A stretch of DNA of 64,000 nucleotides from Chelydra serpentina (Eukaryota > Chordata > Testudines > Chelydridae), in NCBI GenBank assembly GCA_037349315.1, contig JBAIAC010000018.1, positions 6,324,001 through 6,388,000 on the forward strand. The letters are read 5' to 3'. The notes below the pieces were generated by a model. That model was given only the letters and a program-made list of their open reading frames with translations. It did no database searches and was not told the DNA's origin. The translations under genes and the position numbers were made by a program. This document shows positions 46,915 to 59,211 of this stretch, piece by piece (the first letter of the stretch is position 1; every line of letters starts with the position of its first letter).

Positions 46915-48163
46915 TGTAACCCGTCTGCTAGGTGAGGCCAGCAGCAACAAGGGCCGAGTTCAGTATCTAGCGGTTCCTTTTCAACAATACAACACAAACC
47001 CGGCTCGAGCCCCCACCCAGTGACCTGGGACAATTACACACCACCCCCTGGGCGCCTCTAAGAGGCAATACTTCCCCTCTCGCAAGCATAGAGTCTGAGT
47101 GTAGAAAAAAAAACTTTTAATAACAGGAGGGAATTAACCCAGCATTAATTTGGGAAAACACCGCAACTAGGGTTCATAAGCACAAACCATGAGCAAAAGA
47201 CCCACCCTCAAGTAAGTTGGGGAGTGTCCTTTTCCCTTCAGGGTCTTAAGTCCAGCAACCCAAAAGTCTCTTTCACATGCCCGTCTCTTCTCTGTACCCC
47301 ACTCACAGTTACTGTCCTTAGCCAATGCAGCCCCAGAGTTCAGAGGTTGATCTGCAGAGTTCACCTCCCACCCTGGGTGGAAGGCAGGGGTGGGTAAGGA
47401 GGCACCTTACACGCTGCACTACTCAGGCACTCGTTCGTCGCCCCAACGGCCGATTGCTATGCCTCTGCGGGGCTCTGCTCTGGCCCTCTCCATCAGCTTC
47501 TCTGCTGGCCACTTGCCATGCCTCTCCACCAGCCGCCCTGCTGGCCACTTGCCACGCCTCTCCACCAGCCGCCCTGCTGGCCACTTGCCACGCCTCTCCA
47601 CCAGCTTCTCTGCTGGCCACGCCTCTCCACCAGCTTCTCTGCTGGCCACTTGCCACGCCTCTCCACCAGCCCCCTGCTGGCCACTTGCCACGCCTCTCCA
47701 CCAGCCGCCCTGCTGGCCACTTGCCATGCCTCTCCACCAGCTTCTCTGCTGGCCACGCCTCTCCACCAGCTTCTCTGCTGGCCACTTGCCACGCCTCTCC
47801 ACCAGCACCCTGCTGGCCACGCCTCTCCACCAGCTTCTCTGCTGGCCACTTGCCATGCCTCTCCACTAGCGCCCTGCTGGCCACTTGCCACGCCTCTCCA
47901 CCAGCTTCTCTGCTGGCCACGCCTCTCCACCAGCTTCTCTGCTGGCCACTTGCCACGCCTCTCCACTAGCGCCCTGCTGGCCACTTGCTGAGCCCTCAGG
48001 GCCCCCCCTCACTTAACACAGCTCTTGTGATTTCAACTGTTAGTGGGGGAGCCTCACTGCTGGTGCACACTGGGCAGTCTCTTGCAATAGAGACACTGTC
48101 CCAAAGTAGGGCTAATACTTAGACCTAGGTATCAGTGATTTCAGCTCTACAGCGTGTAACACA
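46915..48163 (-). mobile_element. LTR-like repeat with internal minisatellite (tentative)
   Basis: The block opens TGTAACCCG and closes GTAACACA. On the minus strand an ATTAAA followed by a T run lies near 47105-47120, as in an LTR polyadenylation zone. The flanks share only cctc/ccctc. I recall similar text from turtle genomes but cannot name the family. The interior holds the VNTR at 47502-47988. Confidence 0.35.
47502..47988. repeat. Minisatellite, about 29/35/36-bp units, 15 copies
   Basis: The motif ctgctggccac recurs 15 times in about 487 bp. The full unit is 36 bp and includes 'cttgcca' then 'cgcctctccaccag'. A shortened unit lacks 7 bp (29 bp) and occurs at least four times, giving a partly higher-order pattern. 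Unit variants end in cttct, ccgcc, cgcc or accc. The array lacks stop codons in most frames on both strands, so it yields long spurious open frames. Confidence 0.93.
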
Positions 48164-49148
48164 ACCCTCAATTGAGTCTAAATTAGCTCTTTTATTGTAC
48201 CATGGAGAGAGGAAGAGTCAAATGTTGCCTAGGACCCTTAAACAGTTTTCTAAAATTCTCTACTCCTGTTTGTCCACTACCTCTCTCTGAACGATTACTT
48301 TTAGGATCTAAATAATTTGTACAAAACACCAGAACAAGCTATTATAAGGTATGTTGGATGCCCACTTTAGACTTCTGAATGTGTGTCTGTGTAACTTTAA
48401 GGACACTTTTTGATTATGAGATTATATGACAGGCATTTGTAAAAGAGCTGGGTTAGTTTTTTGGAAACAAAAATTTGAAATATTCATTGCACTTTGTTGT
48501 TAGTAAAACCCAAGCCCCAATAAAGTTAAAGGTGAATAGTCCTCCTGGAAGTATTTACATGTTAAATCAGTATCTGGGAAGGTGTAAGCCCAACTTGTTT
48601 ATTTCAGAGTCATGCGGATATATCCAGGTACACCATCCCATTTCTTAGTTGGAGATAATTATGCAGTGATGAAGAGAATATGCAAAGAGAAAGAAGGAAG
48701 TGTCCAAATCTTTCAACTAACACTCTGGAGTTGCACCTACACTAAGAAAATTAGGACCTGTTAATTAATTATCAATGCAGCTCCATTAATGGTAGCAATA
48801 GTGTAAACAGGATTCACATATGTTTACCATCATGTCATCTAACCCTACTCAGATTAGAAATTACCCTGTAAACTCACGATCCTGCTCAGATTCTTCAGAG
48901 AGCGTTGGCTTCCCAAAATGGAAATTCTACCAACTTGAAATTCAGGCTCACAGATGCAGATCAGGTTTCCTATGAAGCAGGATGAATAACTTGATGGGGG
49001 TGGATCCCTGTACATATTGACATTTATTTTTAACAGCACTTCCTTCCTGTATTCAACCTCTACTATAAATTAGAAGGCATTTAAAGTAGTTAGGGATGAC
49101 TCTTTTCCTTAAGGGATATTCATTGCCTGAGCCTCTGATAATCCAGGG

Positions 49149-49149
49149 G

Positions 49150-49180
<31 letters not shown>

Positions 49181-49217
49181 TGTGTGTGTGTGTGTGTGTG
49201 TGTACGTACGTGTACAC
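49149..49217. repeat. Compound (GA)n-(GT)n microsatellite
   Basis: About 15 GA units, then GTGTGT to about 49202, then 'acgtacgtgtacacacgt'. Confidence 0.95.
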
Positions 49218-51577
49218 ACGTTACGAAAATTAGGACCCATAGATAAAAAGTAAGCATTTTCACCACTGTATCTTATAGCCCTGCTCAGCGGGTGTGGAAT
49301 CTTCAGCAAAGATGTCCTTTTCTCCAACATGTTCATTAGTCATTGAAGTAAAGTAGGCATTAACCAAAACAAACAAAAAGAATACTAAGCGGCCTGATTA
49401 AAAATCCCTTCCCCATTCAGGTGTTCAATTTTTCCACTCTCTTGCACTCTTGTGATGTCAGGCTCACTAGCTCTCCAGTCGCCATAGGGGAGGGTAGACA
49501 AAACCTGATTTTCTAATGTGAAAAACACTCCGACAATAAATTAAAAACCAGAACATCCACAGCCACCAGCACCTTTTCTGATCTTGTTTATACATCATAA
49601 AAAGGCCTAAAAGGGATCCCGCCCAATTTAGTTATTCCTTTGCAGGTCACTTTTAAAGGAAAGAGTCATCAGTATCTGCCTCAGATCCTTGTGAAGTTGT
49701 TTTATGGGAGAGGTTGAACTCAGGAAGAAAGCACTGTTAAAAGTCTGCGTGAATACACCCACAAAGGTATTCATCCTGCTTCAAAGGAAACCTGACCTAC
49801 ATCTAGGAGCCTGACGCTCGGGTTGGTAGTATTTCCAGATCGAGTAGCCAAAGAACAGAGCTAAGCTGAAGCTTGCTGGAAGGATCAGAGCATCATAATC
49901 AGTTTACAGGGTAATTTCTGTCTCATCTAATATTTTCTTCCGAGTTTGGTAACAAAGTTGAGCTGGTTAGCATTGATTTTTCAGCGCTATATGTGTGGCA
50001 TTAAGAAGTTTAATTTGCTCTTTTTTCATGGCTGCACTCACTTAATTTATCCTGATGCCATCATAGCAATGCTCCCAATGTCAAAGCTCAGAGTGAAAAA
50101 GCCAGAGACAGGGGGAGACAATCACTGGGGAAGGTCATAAACAGAATTGATAGAAAAAGAGGTGGAACAAATTCAAGCCCTTAAACTAAAAATGTATTTA
50201 CACTTACAAAATAATTTAAAAAATAACCCTTACACATAAATTTAAAAAAATCTAAAGTGAGGATCCAAGTTCCCACCTCCTATAAAGTTCCATGTCAACA
50301 TGCTAGAACTGCAGTGCTTTGGGTGATCCTGCCCCTGCTGCATGATATTACCTCCTGAGAAGTTTAATATCATTGGAGGATGATATAATACCGTGTGCCT
50401 GGCACAGAATGTCTACGGCTAACACAGAAATAGAACGTAGATGTCCTGAGTCCTGTACCTGAACCACAAGGTTTCTCCCCTTTATATTCCTTGTAACAAA
50501 ACATTGTTTTTCAAGAAACATTAGCAGTATCAGCAGTAGCTGGTTATTTTTTAAACATACTTCGTCCTCTGAGAAGGCAATCTAGGGACTGTTGGGGAAG
50601 GGGTGAAAGCGCAGGTTTATTCTCCTCAGAAATGCCACTGTGGAATCTAAGGCCGTGTAGACTATGGACCCAGTGGGATAAAATACCTGTCACCAGGGTC
50701 CCCTGGAATATATTTAAATATAATGTATTTATCCCAGCTGGACTTCAGCCAATAGCATTTGTTAATAATTAGTGACATGACCAAAACGATTTCACTTTTG
50801 CCCTCCTCACACAACAGAATTATATGATCATGACAGGCATGGAATAAACTCTTCTAGCTATGGCATTCCTCACCGGCTTTGGACACTGACAATAAAACGG
50901 AATCAAAACATTTTCCATGTTGTGGGTAATGATGTATCTCTTGAACTGTATTACACAGCTCAGGTGACTATAAAAAAGAGGGGACTGTTGGCAGACAATT
51001 TTCTGGAAGGGCCCCTTTCCTTAGGAATTTCTTGGCTTTTTGGGCATGCTGCAAAATCCATCTAGTTGAGTCAGCTGAAGATAGGATTTGTCTACTGGAG
51101 AAGTGTGATGGCATTTTAAAATTGTACGGGGCAAATGACTAGTGAACAAATTATGTATGATCAGGTGGGAGGAAGAAGAGCTGCTGCATTAGTTGTTTTT
51201 TTCTTTGTATCTCCAATGTTCTTCTCATTTGCAATTGGGGGCGGAGTCTGTGTAAAACCGAAATCTTAATAAATAATAAATATTGCCTTTTACTGTCGAA
51301 TTTCATCCTCTGTGTTTGTAACTTTAAACTTCTTAATAAAATTTTAGCTAAAATTAAAGCGTCTAGATGCAAGTGGTGTCCAGAGGCCAGTAACGGGAAA
51401 ATGTGCTCCCATGATATTATTTCTGTAAGAGTCTATATATTTAGGCCAGGAAGTGGGTGGGAACTGAGTCCAGCTGTTAAGTCTTTTCAGAATATCTCTG
51501 GAAGTGTTCTATGCACCCGGTGAAGTTCTCAAATACTCCTTTCACATGTGGTCCCAGGCATGCTGCACTGAAACGTA

Positions 51578-51931
51578 GGGCCAGATTCTCTCCTACATTT
51601 GAGCTGTGCTTAGTGCAGGGAAGGAAGAGTGTCAGGGTCTGCTAGTGCTCTGGTATCCTACGATCAGACAGTGCCAACCTAGCTGCAGCTGCACTAGGGC
51701 TGCTCTAACTCATGCCAGTTTCACTGGGTCTCTAATGGACGCAGTGCCAATGGATAAGGGTTGCTCCACTCTGCCCCACCAACACATGTCTCTGCCCTCT
51801 GCCAGCTTTACACTAGAGAGAAGTTTCCTTATGCAAGGGAAATTCCCTATTTTCCACTTAAGGCCAGAATCAAGGCCCTTTGCCTTGCTTGGGAACCACA
51901 AAAAGTCTGGATCTCATGAGAGATCTGGCCC
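51578..51931. mobile_element. TIR element, GGGCCAGATTCTCTCC ends
   Basis: 'gggccagattctctcc' is mirrored by 'atgagagatctggccc', 354 bp in total. It is related in its ends to the 42049-42156 type. No clear duplication. Confidence 0.55.
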
Positions 51932-54900
51932 ATACTGTTTAATAATGGAATAGCATTATTGAACAGCACGAGGGGCTCCTCCCCAGAAGTGTTTTGATCA
52001 GCAGCCAAATGTATTAGGTTGGTTCAGAAAACAGCAGGAAGACTGGATAGAGCTGGAAAAGCTGCTCCATGTGGATGGTGCCTGGGAAGAGCTTAATAAT
52101 TACTACTAAGATGAAAGAAAAACAAATATCCATCTACCATCCTTCAGCAGAAAGGGGAGCAGACATGGACAAGGTGGACTTAAGCCAGTGGATAGAACTG
52201 ATTGAAAAACTTCTAGAAGACACTTGTCTCAGTTCTAATACTGAGCTCTTAATAGTGATAGTTGCAATGAGAGAATACCCCTTTGTGTTTTGCTCATCTA
52301 TTGGGACCTGTTATGTACAGAAGAAGAAACTTGTCCTGATTTGTTTCGATCCGGCATAACACAATCTTAAAAATTCTAGCAGAATTCTTTCACTACGACT
52401 ACCAATAGTAAACAGATCAGAGTTGGGGAAGGAACCAATGGGCTGTTTCTCTCACTGCTCCGCTGCCAAATAGGTGTGCAGCGTGTGAAGGGCTTGACCA
52501 GCCTTTCTCCAGGCCTCTGGAGAGAGTAGACCCTTACATCTCCTTGTTTTCCCTCCCTCCATCTCTTCTGAGATCCCTCGGGCAACCTCTGATGAGCAGA
52601 TTATAGCGCTAGGATTGTAGTGTAGTTTGCGACCGGGAATGAGAGTGCAGATGGAGCATTGCCCCTTTGTGTTCTGGCTGTGTGTATATTCCTTGATATA
52701 ACAGGCTGCAAAAAGGACATCCTTCTGTTGACCTACCTGATTCGAGCATTGTTCATCTTAGACATGTGAGCCCTTTTCAGTTTCCCTTTCATGTTCAGTA
52801 GCTGTGGGAAATCACTATACGTACATGTCCTCAGACGAAGGAGGAACTCAGACTACTAATTATGGACCCACTGCAAATGATGGCATAGGCTACTTAACAA
52901 AAGCCAACAGACCAGCTTCTTGAGCAGGCCACTCAACAGGTGGGAAGATCATCAGGAAAACTGAGAATGCTGCCAGAGGATAAAATGAGTGACAAGATTG
53001 TGCTGTGTTAAAAGGAGTAATCAGTGGTGAGACATTATCTGAGCCAGTTCAATAATAAAAAGCTTCACAATACTTGAATCTTTATCATCCTTGAGTTCAG
53101 GGTCAGCATCTCCACAACACTCTGGGAAACACTTGGTTCAACTGCCTTTTTCACCCCACTAATAATGATTTCCTCACCGGGGATATCATTAGGCTTATAG
53201 TCATTTTCTGAATGCCCTGGCACAGAATCATTCTATGAGTCATACCCTAATGCCTTTACAAGGTCTGGAACAGTTACACCACTGATATGCCTGTGAGCCA
53301 TTTTGAAATTTTACTCCTCATAAAGAATTACCTATTACTTACAGCCTAGCAACCATAATTTAACAACTAACAATCTACAGAATTGTGCTCTCTAACTACA
53401 GAGAAGAGAGCATACACACTGGGATTGCAGGGAAAGAGTGGTGTTCTGTGAGGTCTTACTAGAGAAGTTGGTACTAATGCAGGAGTTGGCATTAATTCAT
53501 GTTTCATGCAGAATTCCCTTCATGCACAAGAGGACACTTCCGTGGTATCCACTGACAAACATCAACCAGCTGTTCCCCTGCTTTAGCAAAATGTGGGCTA
53601 TCACAAAAGCACAGCTAGCACTGTCACAGAAGCACACAATGCAAGCAATAAGAAAGAGATTCGACAACAAAGGACATTTCTGTATGTCTCTGATATTAAG
53701 TGAGACAACAGGAGGAAGTATGGTATTTGAAATAGCACTGCAAATTATGGATTATTTTGCTTTCTCTGTTAACCTTTTGGTATGAATGAATAAATCCTGC
53801 AGATGTTCTGCAGTTCAGGCTGTTCACTTAATGCTGAGTCACGGTTTCATATTGCTCTGGCATGAGCCTGCATGCCTCTGCTTCTGCAATATCTGCTGCT
53901 TTTCTGTCACTCCTAAGATTTGCTCAAGCCTGGACATAGTTCAAAAAACAACCACCTTGCCCTTGTTTCAGATTTAATTGAATTGGTGCTTTAAAGCATC
54001 AACTTTAGTGCTCAGTGTTGCCAACACAGATAGAGTTGGATCAGGATTAGAGGTGGTGGGAAATGTTTGCAAAATTCCCTTAATATAGGCAAGAGCGAAA
54101 CATCTCTCAAGGTTAAAGAGATGGAAAGAAGGGTGATTCTGTGGTTGAGAGACACAATTTGCATTCCGGAGACCTGGGTTTGGAATAATATTTATTATTT
54201 GTAATACCTTGATCCTGCAAAAAAGATTTACCCATGTGTGTAATTTCACTGAGTTAAGTCTTTGCAGAATCAGGGCCCAATATTGTAAGGCACTCCACGC
54301 AGTCAATAACTTAGGCAACCAATGATGATTTCAGAGCACACAAGCAACAAGTACTCACGTTGGCTGCCAGAGCTTAATCTTTCCTGGCACACACTTAATT
54401 CTGCTGCAAAATCAGGGGTTGACCTTCCCTTCTGAACAGAAAAGCAGAACTTCTCTCTGTGGATGCAGGAGACAATCTAGGCCATAGTTCGGTTTCAACT
54501 ACTTTGCAATATAGACAACAATAATGTCTTATTTGTTTCACGGAAACCAAGTTATGGGCCCCCCCAGTGTAAAGAAGCTGTAAGGATCTGCTGTTGTTAT
54601 GCAAAGTGGCAACATTGACACCTGTAGTTTGTCCAAGCTCTAAAGTACATCTGTGCTGAGCTAGAGAAAGCCTTAAAACATAAAACATGCACTTGGCTTA
54701 ATAAATTTTATCATGCATTCCACAATCATGCAAGTGTGGAAGAGGTAGGGGATCAGGGGCTATGTTTTCCCAGAATATGGTTAATAATGAACATATGTCC
54801 TACAATCCAGAAGGCACATTTATGTCAAGATTCTAAAACGCCTGCAAAGAATTGAGTACATTTCCTAATGTACACAATATATTGGACCTGAAAAACAGGG

Positions 54901-55348
54901 TTTTACCCTGCAATACAGATATAGTTGATGGGAATGGTTTTTTGGTTGTAGAGAACAAAAGGAAATCTAATGTTTCAACCCTGAAGCTTAATGCAAGAGG
55001 GCACAGTAATGCACAGCATCCATAAAATGAGCTTACAAAAAGGACTTCAGCTCACAGCTGCAGCCAGCTGATGTCTTAACCAGAGAAATCCCTCTGCTAT
55101 CATCAGGCAGTGAGTCACTCCCCACACTGCTGCAGAACAGCTGAACACAAGTGAGCACCGTGCTACAGCATTTCTATCCAAAAACACAAGCAAAGAAAAC
55201 CCCCAAACTCCCCGATCCTACTTCTCCCTCCAGATCCTCTCACTATTCACATACAAGTGACAAAGGATTTTCAATCTGCTTTGTAGAACAGTTCCCAGGT
55301 TGGTTTTTTTTAAATCACATTTGATATTTTGTCTGATATACAGTACAA

Positions 55349-55686
55349 CTGGGGTTAACCTTTTTCTTTCTGAGGTCCCCAACATTCTATAAAAACTCCA
55401 CAGCCCATCTGTGCCACAACACACAGGGCCGGCATTAAGGGGTAGCAAGCAGAGTAATTGCCTGGGGCCCCACTCCAAAGGGGGCCCCATGAAGCTACAT
55501 TCCTCAGGCTTTGGCTTCAGCCCCGGGTGGCAGGGCTTGGGGCCCTGAGTTTCAGTCCCATACGGTGGGGCTTTGGCTTTCTGCCTTGGGCCCTAGCAAG
55601 TCTAATGCCAGCCCTGCTTGGCAGACCCCCTGAAATCTGCTCCCAGCCCCCCCAGGGGGCCCCAGGCCCCTTGTTGAGAACCACTG
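55349..55686. mobile_element. hAT-like element, CAGTGGTTCTCAA family, with nested element
   Basis: The right end 'ttgttgagaaccactg' is paired with a decayed left end 'ctggggttaacc'. The flanks cagtacaa (55341-55348) and cagtacag (55687-55694) match at 7 of 8. A CAGGGCC-type element occupies 55424-55616. Confidence 0.7.
55424..55616. mobile_element. hAT-like element, CAGGGCC family, nested
   Basis: Ends CAGGGCCGGCATTA / TAATGCCAGCCCTG are inverted with one mismatch. It lies inside the element at 55349-55686. No target duplication is recognisable. Confidence 0.8.
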
Positions 55687-57163
55687 CAGTACAGCATGCT
55701 GTACTTTACAAGAAGTTACTTTTTGCTTTTTTACTACAAAAATCCCAGTAAGTAAAATACATATCCAGTGGTCATCTGGGTGCTACAGAGGAGGGCATAA
55801 ACCCCACACCATGGCCAATTACACAGTACCATGCTGATGGGAGTAATAGCCCTGAGCAGTTAATATGTATGGGCTTAGTATGGGCCAAATTCTTCTCTCA
55901 GTTAAACCTATGTAGCCATATTGATTCCAGCTGTTTAATGTCAATCAGGCAGCACTTGGGCCCTTGGCTTTTATTTTTACTATTGTTTTGAACAATAAGA
56001 CCATGGCACAATTAACATTTCTCTTCAACAGACTGTGATACGACTCACTTTCTGGTGCCAGCTGTGCCGCAAGGGAAGAGACTGACCCTGATTAAGAAGC
56101 CAGCTGCAAGTAGCTGTGAACTGATACTATTTTTGCAAGCACGCCTGGTCCTTGTCTATAAGTGACTTTTTTTTGGCCAAAAATTTCTCTGTTGGCAGCA
56201 GTGCAGCTCCACCAGTGAGAGCAATGGTCAGAGCACTAGTGTAAAGGATATATCAGCATCCACTGGTGTTTTGAATGTTGTGTAGACCTTGTTCTCAGCA
56301 TGGCTCGAGGGAGTGGTGATAAAAATGTTGCCAGCTACATTTCACCTTGGACATTAGGATCTGCTTTATTTAGAGCATGAATGCTGACCAGGGCATTGGG
56401 TATCCCCTATTCTTTTGGGAAAGTGCCAGATCATCTTTAAATATCAACAAGACAGCCACCACGGCTGAGCAGAAGTGACTACAGTTTAAAGACTTGTAGG
56501 AGGAGACAGCAGGATCGAGAGCTCAAGAGGGATTTCAGAAGGAAACCCCCACCTTGTCTGACAGGGCCTTAGATGGTATCGAAGACAGTACTAACTGCCC
56601 TTTTCTGGAAAAGAGAAGTTGGTTAACATGAGCTGGAGCTGCTGCTGTGGAAGTCCAGGCCTGTTTCAGGTTAGGTGGTGATTGGGATTTAGCTGGAGCT
56701 GGTGGGAGGGTGATGATATTATCTTGATCCCTCTCTCTGGCCTGGTCAGGACATCCCTCAGGATCAGGATGACGAAGGCCCAGGTTACCAGGAAACGTGG
56801 GGGTCGCATCCTTGATGGCGCAGCTCACTCCAGTAGCCTCTGTCTGTTCTTTATTCCACTCCCCCCGCCCCCCAAGTTTCTTTAAGGATCCACAAAGGGA
56901 ACGGTGGGTGGAATAGTCCATCCCCTCATTATTTTGTCCACCAATTAGGCCTCATATCCAACCTACCAGTTTTGGTTCACTAATTTCCAGTTCCACATCT
57001 TCTGTTTTTAATCAAGCATGATTTCAAGATAGTCCTTGAATTATAGCAGTGTGGCCTTTTTGTTTGGACTAATTTAGTCTCTGCCTGGTTTTCTTGCACC
57101 TGTTTATAAAAGTTATTGAAAACAACTGGACCAATTTTCCAAAACATTTGTTATTACAGGTTA

Positions 57164-58013
57164 GGGTTGCCAACCCTCCCGGTTTCACCGGGAGCCTCCC
57201 AGAATCGAGCTCTATCTCCCGAAGGCTGCTGAAGTCAATCCGGGAGATTTTAGCTGCTTAAAGTCCGGCAGCACAGCAGTGCTAAGGCAGGCTCCCTACC
57301 TGCCCTGGCCCCGTGCCACTCGGGGAACTGGCCAGCACATCCCTGCAGCTTCTGGGGGCGGAGGCAGGGGGGGTGTCTCTGTGCACTGCCCCATACCCCT
57401 GCCTGCAAGCACCACCCCACAGTTCCCATTGGCTGGGAACTGTGGCCAATGGGAGCTGCAGGGGCGGTGCTTGCAGGCAGGGGCAGCACACGAAGCCTCC
57501 CTGCCCTCCCTCCCCTGCAGGGACATGCTGGCTGGTTCCGGGAGTGGTGCGGGGCCAGGGCAGGCAGCGAGTCTGCCTTAGCCCTGCTGTGCTGCTGCCC
57601 GGGAGCCGCCCAAGGTAAGCACTGCTGGGCTGGAGCCTGCACCCCAACCCCCCTCCTGCACCCAAACTCTCTCCCCGAGCCTGCTCCCCAACCCCCTACC
57701 CCAGCCTTAAGCCCCCTCCCAAACTCCCTCACAGAGCCAGCACCCCTTAACCCTTCCTGTACCTCAATCCCCTGCCCCAGGCTCAGGCTGGAGCTCCCTC
57801 ACTCTCAACCCTTCAGCCCCAGCCCAGAGCCTGCACCCCCTCCCGCAACCCAACCTCCTTTCCGGTGAAAGCGAGTGAGGGAGGGGGAGAGCGAGCAACG
57901 GGATGGAGAGAGCGAGGGGGGATGGAGTGAGCAGGGCGGGGCCTCAGGGAAGGGGTGGGGCAGGGGCGGGGCAAAGGTGTTAGGGTTGCCAAATGCCTAA
58001 TCACACACACCCA
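57164..58013. mobile_element. Large GC-rich element with 11-bp flanking repeat
   Basis: Starts 'gggttgccaaccctcccggt'. It contains a palindrome (cccattggctgggaactgtg / ccaatggga) at about 57426-57453, a C-rich zone with 'gagcctgcaccccaacccc' text, and ends near 'cacacacccaa'. Direct repeats attacaggtta flank it exactly (57153-57163 and 58014-58024). The 14-mer gttagggttgccaa occurs at 57160-57173 and again at 57979-57992 in the same orientation. The ends are not simple inverted repeats, so the class is unclear. Confidence 0.65.
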
Positions 58014-58827
58014 ATTACAGGTTATTGTATCATTTTATATATTTTGTCAGCCCAATTATCACAACACAACTCAAACAACAGAGATTGAGGGAGACCCCTC
58101 TTCAAATCCTCTCTCCCACCAGGCAGCAGAGGGAACTCAACCAAGGTCTCTCTCACCTCAGGTGAGTGACCTAACTACTAGGCTAAAAGTTATAAGGTGA
58201 GCATCACCACCTCCTCCTTCTCTGATTTATGTGAATGAGGCAGGTGCCTAAGTCTCCTTGACTCCAGTTGTGAACCACTAGCACCTTCCTGTACCCTGGT
58301 TTTAGCGCCCTAACTCCATGAGGGGGGCAGGACTTAGGACACGCCCATCTCATTGGGATCTCCCATTGGCTACCTTAGCCAGCTGGCCACCTCGCATACT
58401 GGCTTTTGTGAATCACATTCTAAGGCGCTCTCTCTCCCCATTTGTTTTATAGGGAGCCTAGCCCCCCGACACTGATGATTTGTGAATCACAATGCTGTTC
58501 TTGTGATTTCATAGGCATTACCAAGCTGAGCAGTACAATGTCCAAGTCTGTTTACGGATCTGGGCCAACACTACTAATGATGCAGAATCCTCCCTTACTT
58601 GCTTGCTTCACTGCAGTGTCAGTACCGAATATATATGAAAGCATTACTTCCCAACCCAAAAACAAAAGTTGTACCCAGTCAGCTACATAGACCAACTATT
58701 TTTCCCAGGAGGAGAAAAAGGGAATAAAGTAACTGCTCCCATACAACAACTTCAACAGCCTTGGATTAATAACAAGAAATGAGCTTTTGATAGGAACTGG
58801 AGCAGACACATTGGCCTCAATGGAGTG

Positions 58828-59211
58828 CAGTAGCGTAGCCAGGCGGGGAGCGGAGGTAGCAGCTGCTCCGCCTCTGAGCAGAAGCGGCGCCTTAAAAAGA
58901 AGCGGCGCCTTTTTTTAATAGGGGAAGCGGAGCTTTAAAAAGTCGCCGCTTCTTTTTAAGGCACCGCTTCTTGGACTCACCGGGCAGCGCTCCAGCTGTT
59001 CAGCGGCACTTCGGCGGCGAGTCCTTCACTCGCTCCGGGTCTTCAGCGGCACTTGGGCAGCGGGTACCACCGAAGACCCAGAGCAGTGAAGGGACGTGAC
59101 CTGCCATTGAAGTGCCGCGCCGAACAGCTGGAGCGCCGCCGGTTGAGTACAAGGGGAGGCGCCTTTTTTTAGCTCCACTCCCCCTGTGCTCTGGACCTGG
59201 CTATGCCACTG
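58828..59211. mobile_element. hAT-like element, CAGTAGCGTAGCCAGG ends
   Basis: 'cagtagcgtagccagg' is mirrored by 'cctggctatgccactg'. A perfect 8-bp duplication atggagtg lies at 58820-58827 and 59212-59219. The interior includes 'agcggcgcctt' repeats and a 'gaagcggcgccttaaaaag' / 'ctttttaaggcaccgcttc' hairpin. Confidence 0.92.

Larger units (their letters stand above)
37012..48163. other. Flanking DNA between listed elements
   Basis: The gaps 37012-38079, 39712-40422, 42616-43469, 43549-45226 and 45521-46149 hold no recognisable gene. A second G-rich run (gggggggggggg, near 44188) and CT/AG-rich text occupy about 44160-44450. Confidence 0.55.
48164..57152. other. Flanking DNA without recognised genes
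   Basis: Apart from the microsatellite at 49149 and the elements at 51578 and 55349, I see no named feature here. Short open frames (for example 53438-53785, 115 codons) show no domain, no codon bias and no splice context that I can support. A faint foldback-type remnant (ends 'ccttgtctata' / 'tgtagaccttg') may lie at about 56150-56290. Confidence 0.6.

Noticed and set aside
47502..47988. CRISPR-like regular array
   Set aside because: Units are contiguous with no unique spacers, the unit lengths vary, and the genome is vertebrate.
47325..47991. Five overlapping open frames of 145-214 codons on both strands
   Set aside because: All are by-products of the stop-free minisatellite unit; openness in several frames on both strands argues against coding.
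53438..53785. 115-codon plus-strand frame with ordinary amino-acid composition
   Set aside because: No recognisable domain, no homology that I can name, no promoter or splice signals; a chance frame of this size is expected in 64 kb.
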